Positions 62,412 through 64,000 of a DNA stretch of 64,000 nt are shown here, piece after piece (the first letter of the stretch is position 1; every line of letters begins with the position of its first letter). The notes beneath the pieces were generated by a model. It was not told the DNA's origin and ran no database searches. It saw only the letters and a program-made list of their open reading frames with translations. The DNA lies in contig NZ_CP041186.1 of the NCBI RefSeq assembly GCF_006517175.1, positions 6,475,074-6,539,073 on the forward strand. Reading direction: 5' to 3'. This stretch comes from Persicimonas caeni (GTDB lineage: Bacteria > Myxococcota_A > Bradymonadia > Bradymonadales > Bradymonadaceae). Made by a program: the position numbers and the translations under genes.

Positions 62412-62684
62412 GGGGGCGAGGGCATCTTGCCCTATTTGTTCGGTGCGAGGGCATCTTGCCCTCGCCAGCGAGAGCTGGAAGCACTCGCACCGAAAAGAGG
62501 TTCGGTGCGTGGGCATCTTGCCCTCGTAAGCGAGAGCTGGAAGCACTCGCACCGAAAAGAGGCTCGGTGCGAGGGCATCTTGCCCTCGCCAGCGAGAGCT
62601 GGAAGCACTCGCACCGAAAAGAGGTTCGGTGCGTGGGCATCTTGCCCTCGTAAGCGAGAGCTGGAAGCACTCGCACCGAAAGAC
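62412..62684. repeat. tandem 62-bp multi-hairpin repeats (four units plus a partial one)
   Basis: Units start at 62441, 62503, 62565 and 62627, each 62 bp (the last slightly short), with a partial unit at 62412-62440. Units 1 and 3 agree, as do 2 and 4, giving a 124-bp higher-order repeat. Each unit can fold: CGGTGCGAG pairs with CTCGCACCG, enclosing CGAGGGCA/TGCCCTCG (loop TCT) and, in units 1 and 3, CCAGC/GCTGG. No unit has a unique spacer, so it is not CRISPR, and ORFs in it are repeat artefacts. Confidence 0.9.
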
Positions 62685-62755
62685 GAAAGTCCTCCGTGAT
62701 TGCACCTGGTTTCCGGTCACGCCCTACGCGAGTCGACCGGGCCGATGTCTGATAC

Positions 62756-63050
62756 TGGGGCAGAACAAGGGGGGGATGGGGCCATGTGACTTCTGCCCCC
62801 AGACCGCGATTTTTGGGGTTCGACCCCAAAAATTTCTGGTCCGGGGGCAAAATTTTTTTGAGTCGACCTCAAAAATTTTCGGTCCCCGAGCAGAAATGAG
62901 GGGGGTAGGGGTCCCCAGAGTTCTGGTCCCCGAGCAGAAATGAGGGGGGTAGGGGTCCCCAAAGTTCTGGTCCCCGAGCAGAAATAGGGGGGGTAGGGAG
63001 GGGGGGGCGTCTGCCCCCCGAGCAAAACTGACGGGGGTCGAACCCCCCTC
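62756..63050. repeat. G-rich 44-bp tandem repeats with AT-rich hairpins
   Basis: GGTCCCCGAGCAGAAATGAG recurs with 44-bp spacing (starts 62881, 62925, 62969), each unit also holding GGGGGGTAGGGGTCCCC. Upstream, ATTTTTGGGGT (62809-62819) and ACCCCAAAAAT (62823-62833) form a perfect 11-bp stem, and a second imperfect AT-rich stem lies near 62850-62880 around GTCGAC. Long G runs end the tract near 63010. No gene is seen. Confidence 0.85.
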
Positions 63051-63055
63051 CACTG

Positions 63056-63988
63056 TTACTCGAGGTGCTTGTCGAAAAACGCCGTCGTCAGCTCCCAGGC
63101 CTTCTGGGCGGCCTCTTTGTCGTAGTTTTTGCCCGACGGGTTGGCGAAGGCGTGGCCGGCGTCCTCGAAGATCTGGATGGTCGCATTCTTGTCGAGCTTC
63201 TCGAGGGTCTTGTCGAACTCGCGCACGTTCTCGACCGGAATGCCCTGGTCTTCGGCGCCGAAGATGCCCAGGAGCGGGGCCTTCAGGTCGGCGAGCTGCG
63301 ACTCGTCGGTGTTGACCTCCCCGTAGTACATGACCACCGCGTCGACGTTCTCCTTCATGTTGAGCGCGCCGCGCAGCGACCACCCTCCACCGAAACACCA
63401 CCCGATGATGCCCATCGCGCTGGGGCTGTACTCGTCTTCCATCCAGCGTCTGGCCGCCGACAGGTTCACGAGCGCGGCCTTGTCGTTGTTCATCGTCTTG
63501 TTCATCAGCCGGCGCGCCTTCTCGGGCGTGTCGGCGGTCTCGCCGTTATACAGGTCGACGGCCAGCGCCCGGTAGCCCTCGCCGGCCAGCCGGCGGGTCA
63601 TCGCGCGGATATTGTCGTTGAGTCCCCACCACTCGTGGATGACGATGATCGCGGGCAGGTCTTCTGCGGCGTCTTTGGGCTCGGCCAGGTAGCCCGTGAT
63701 GGGCTCGCCGGCGCGCGAGAAGTACTCGACCTCTTTGCCGACGACCTCGGTGGCGGGCGCCTGCTTGGCCCCGTCACTCGCCGTAGGCTCGTCACCGGCG
63801 TGCTCCTTGGCCATGCGGTCGGTGATGGTCTCGTTGGCCTGTTCGTTGGCCTGTTCGTTGGCCTGCTCGTTGGCCGTGTCGGCCTTCACCGGCTCCTGCT
63901 CGGCGGGCTGCGGGTCCGGCTTGGGCTCGGAGGGGGAGCAGGCGGCGAGGGTGGCGAGGGCGATGCAGAAGAGCAGCAAGTTGCGCAT
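63056..63988 (-). CDS. dienelactone hydrolase family lipoprotein
   Basis: A 310-residue exported alpha/beta hydrolase. The signal ends with LAAC (lipid Cys17). A Glu/Pro/Asn linker contains a 4-residue repeat (NEQA) coded by 12-bp units (63831-63875). The hydrolase domain has IHEWWGLND, nucleophile Cys198 in GWCFGGG, Asp247 (AEDQGIP) and His279 (DAGHAF), the Cys-His-Asp triad of dienelactone hydrolases; the substrate is unknown. ATG 63988 was chosen because GGAG (63996-63999) is seven bases away, whereas ATG 63994 is only one base from it. No downstream partner is visible. Confidence 0.93.
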   Translation of the reverse strand: MRNLLLFCIALATLAACSPSEPKPDPQPAEQEPVKADTANEQANEQANEQANETITDRMAKEHAGDEPTASDGAKQAPATEVVGKEVEYFSRAGEPITGYLAEPKDAAEDLPAIIVIHEWWGLNDNIRAMTRRLAGEGYRALAVDLYNGETADTPEKARRLMNKTMNNDKAALVNLSAARRWMEDEYSPSAMGIIGWCFGGGWSLRGALNMKENVDAVVMYYGEVNTDESQLADLKAPLLGIFGAEDQGIPVENVREFDKTLEKLDKNATIQIFEDAGHAFANPSGKNYDKEAAQKAWELTTAFFDKHLE

Positions 63989-63995
63989 GGTCATT

Positions 63996-63999
63996 CTCC
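63996..63999 (-). promoter_or_regulatory. ribosome binding site deciding the start of the dienelactone hydrolase gene
   Basis: GGAG on the minus strand is one base from ATG 63994 and seven from ATG 63988. The second ATG has normal spacing. Confidence 0.6.
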
Positions 64000-64000
64000 G

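Noticed and set aside
62412-62684. possible CRISPR array
   Set aside because: The units are directly adjacent with no unique spacers, and no cas genes are near.
62307-62850. several short ORFs within the 62-bp repeats
   Set aside because: All their amino acid repeats follow from the DNA repeats in different frames; there is no ribosome binding site or family match.

Overview
This window is high-GC chromosomal DNA from what looks like a myxobacteria-like member of the former Deltaproteobacteria, most likely Myxococcota and possibly Bradymonadales. That placement is an inference. It rests on four eukaryote-type Ser/Thr kinase or kinase-like genes in 64 kb, three secreted proteins ending in MYXO-CTERM-like tags (Cys or Gly-rich stretch, one membrane helix, Arg cluster), matrixin and Big_2/RCC1 surface proteins, and many TPR proteins. 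No rRNA, tRNA, phage, plasmid, IS transposase or CRISPR array was seen.

Layout. 1-5900: a truncated Ser/Thr kinase with a PEGA domain, its TPR partner, and a large Big_2/RCC1 lipoprotein. 5977-10807: SDR oxidoreductase, REC/HD-GYP regulator, CBS-pair protein, TerB-like protein, and an FAD amine-oxidase-like enzyme. 10923-17471: a giant kinase/ATPase/TPR regulator, a sodium:neurotransmitter-type symporter, a small unknown and pyroglutamyl peptidase. 17689-25328: gltB and a repeat-rich secreted protein, convergent on a strong hairpin terminator. 25669-28738: a double KaiC-like ATPase overlapping a hybrid histidine kinase. 28735-33561: a secreted propeller-like protein, a tail-anchored pseudokinase and a ClpB-type disaggregase. 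33695-39117 (minus): matrixin with a small secreted partner, HtrA-like lipoprotein protease, DUF1844 protein, small acidic protein and a TPR membrane protein. 39182-53908: beta-CASP-like hydrolase, bifunctional PutA, an outer-membrane-like protein, a Cache/HAMP hybrid kinase, a large lipoprotein, an IPT-domain surface protein, cardiolipin synthase, a LysM-MepA endopeptidase and a TPR protein. 54019-58299: a second PEGA kinase and a three-gene cluster (HEAT repeats, degenerate nucleotidyltransferase, REC-like/J-like). 58626-62410: a housekeeping run of def, fmt, rsmB and rpe. 63056-63988: a dienelactone-hydrolase-like lipoprotein.

The most interesting points are: the kinase-PEGA plus TPR/two-helix pair, which occurs twice; the pseudokinase beside a divergent ClpB; the KaiC-like/hybrid kinase operon; the 55.8-58.3 kb cluster, two of whose proteins carry degenerate catalytic motifs; and an unusually rich set of intergenic repeats (62-bp multi-hairpin units, 44-bp G-rich units, decamer arrays flanking a perfect stem, and two inverted-repeat elements sharing the same termini). 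Many neighbouring genes are convergent and overlap at their 3' ends. Several starts are non-ATG and were chosen from Shine-Dalgarno spacing.
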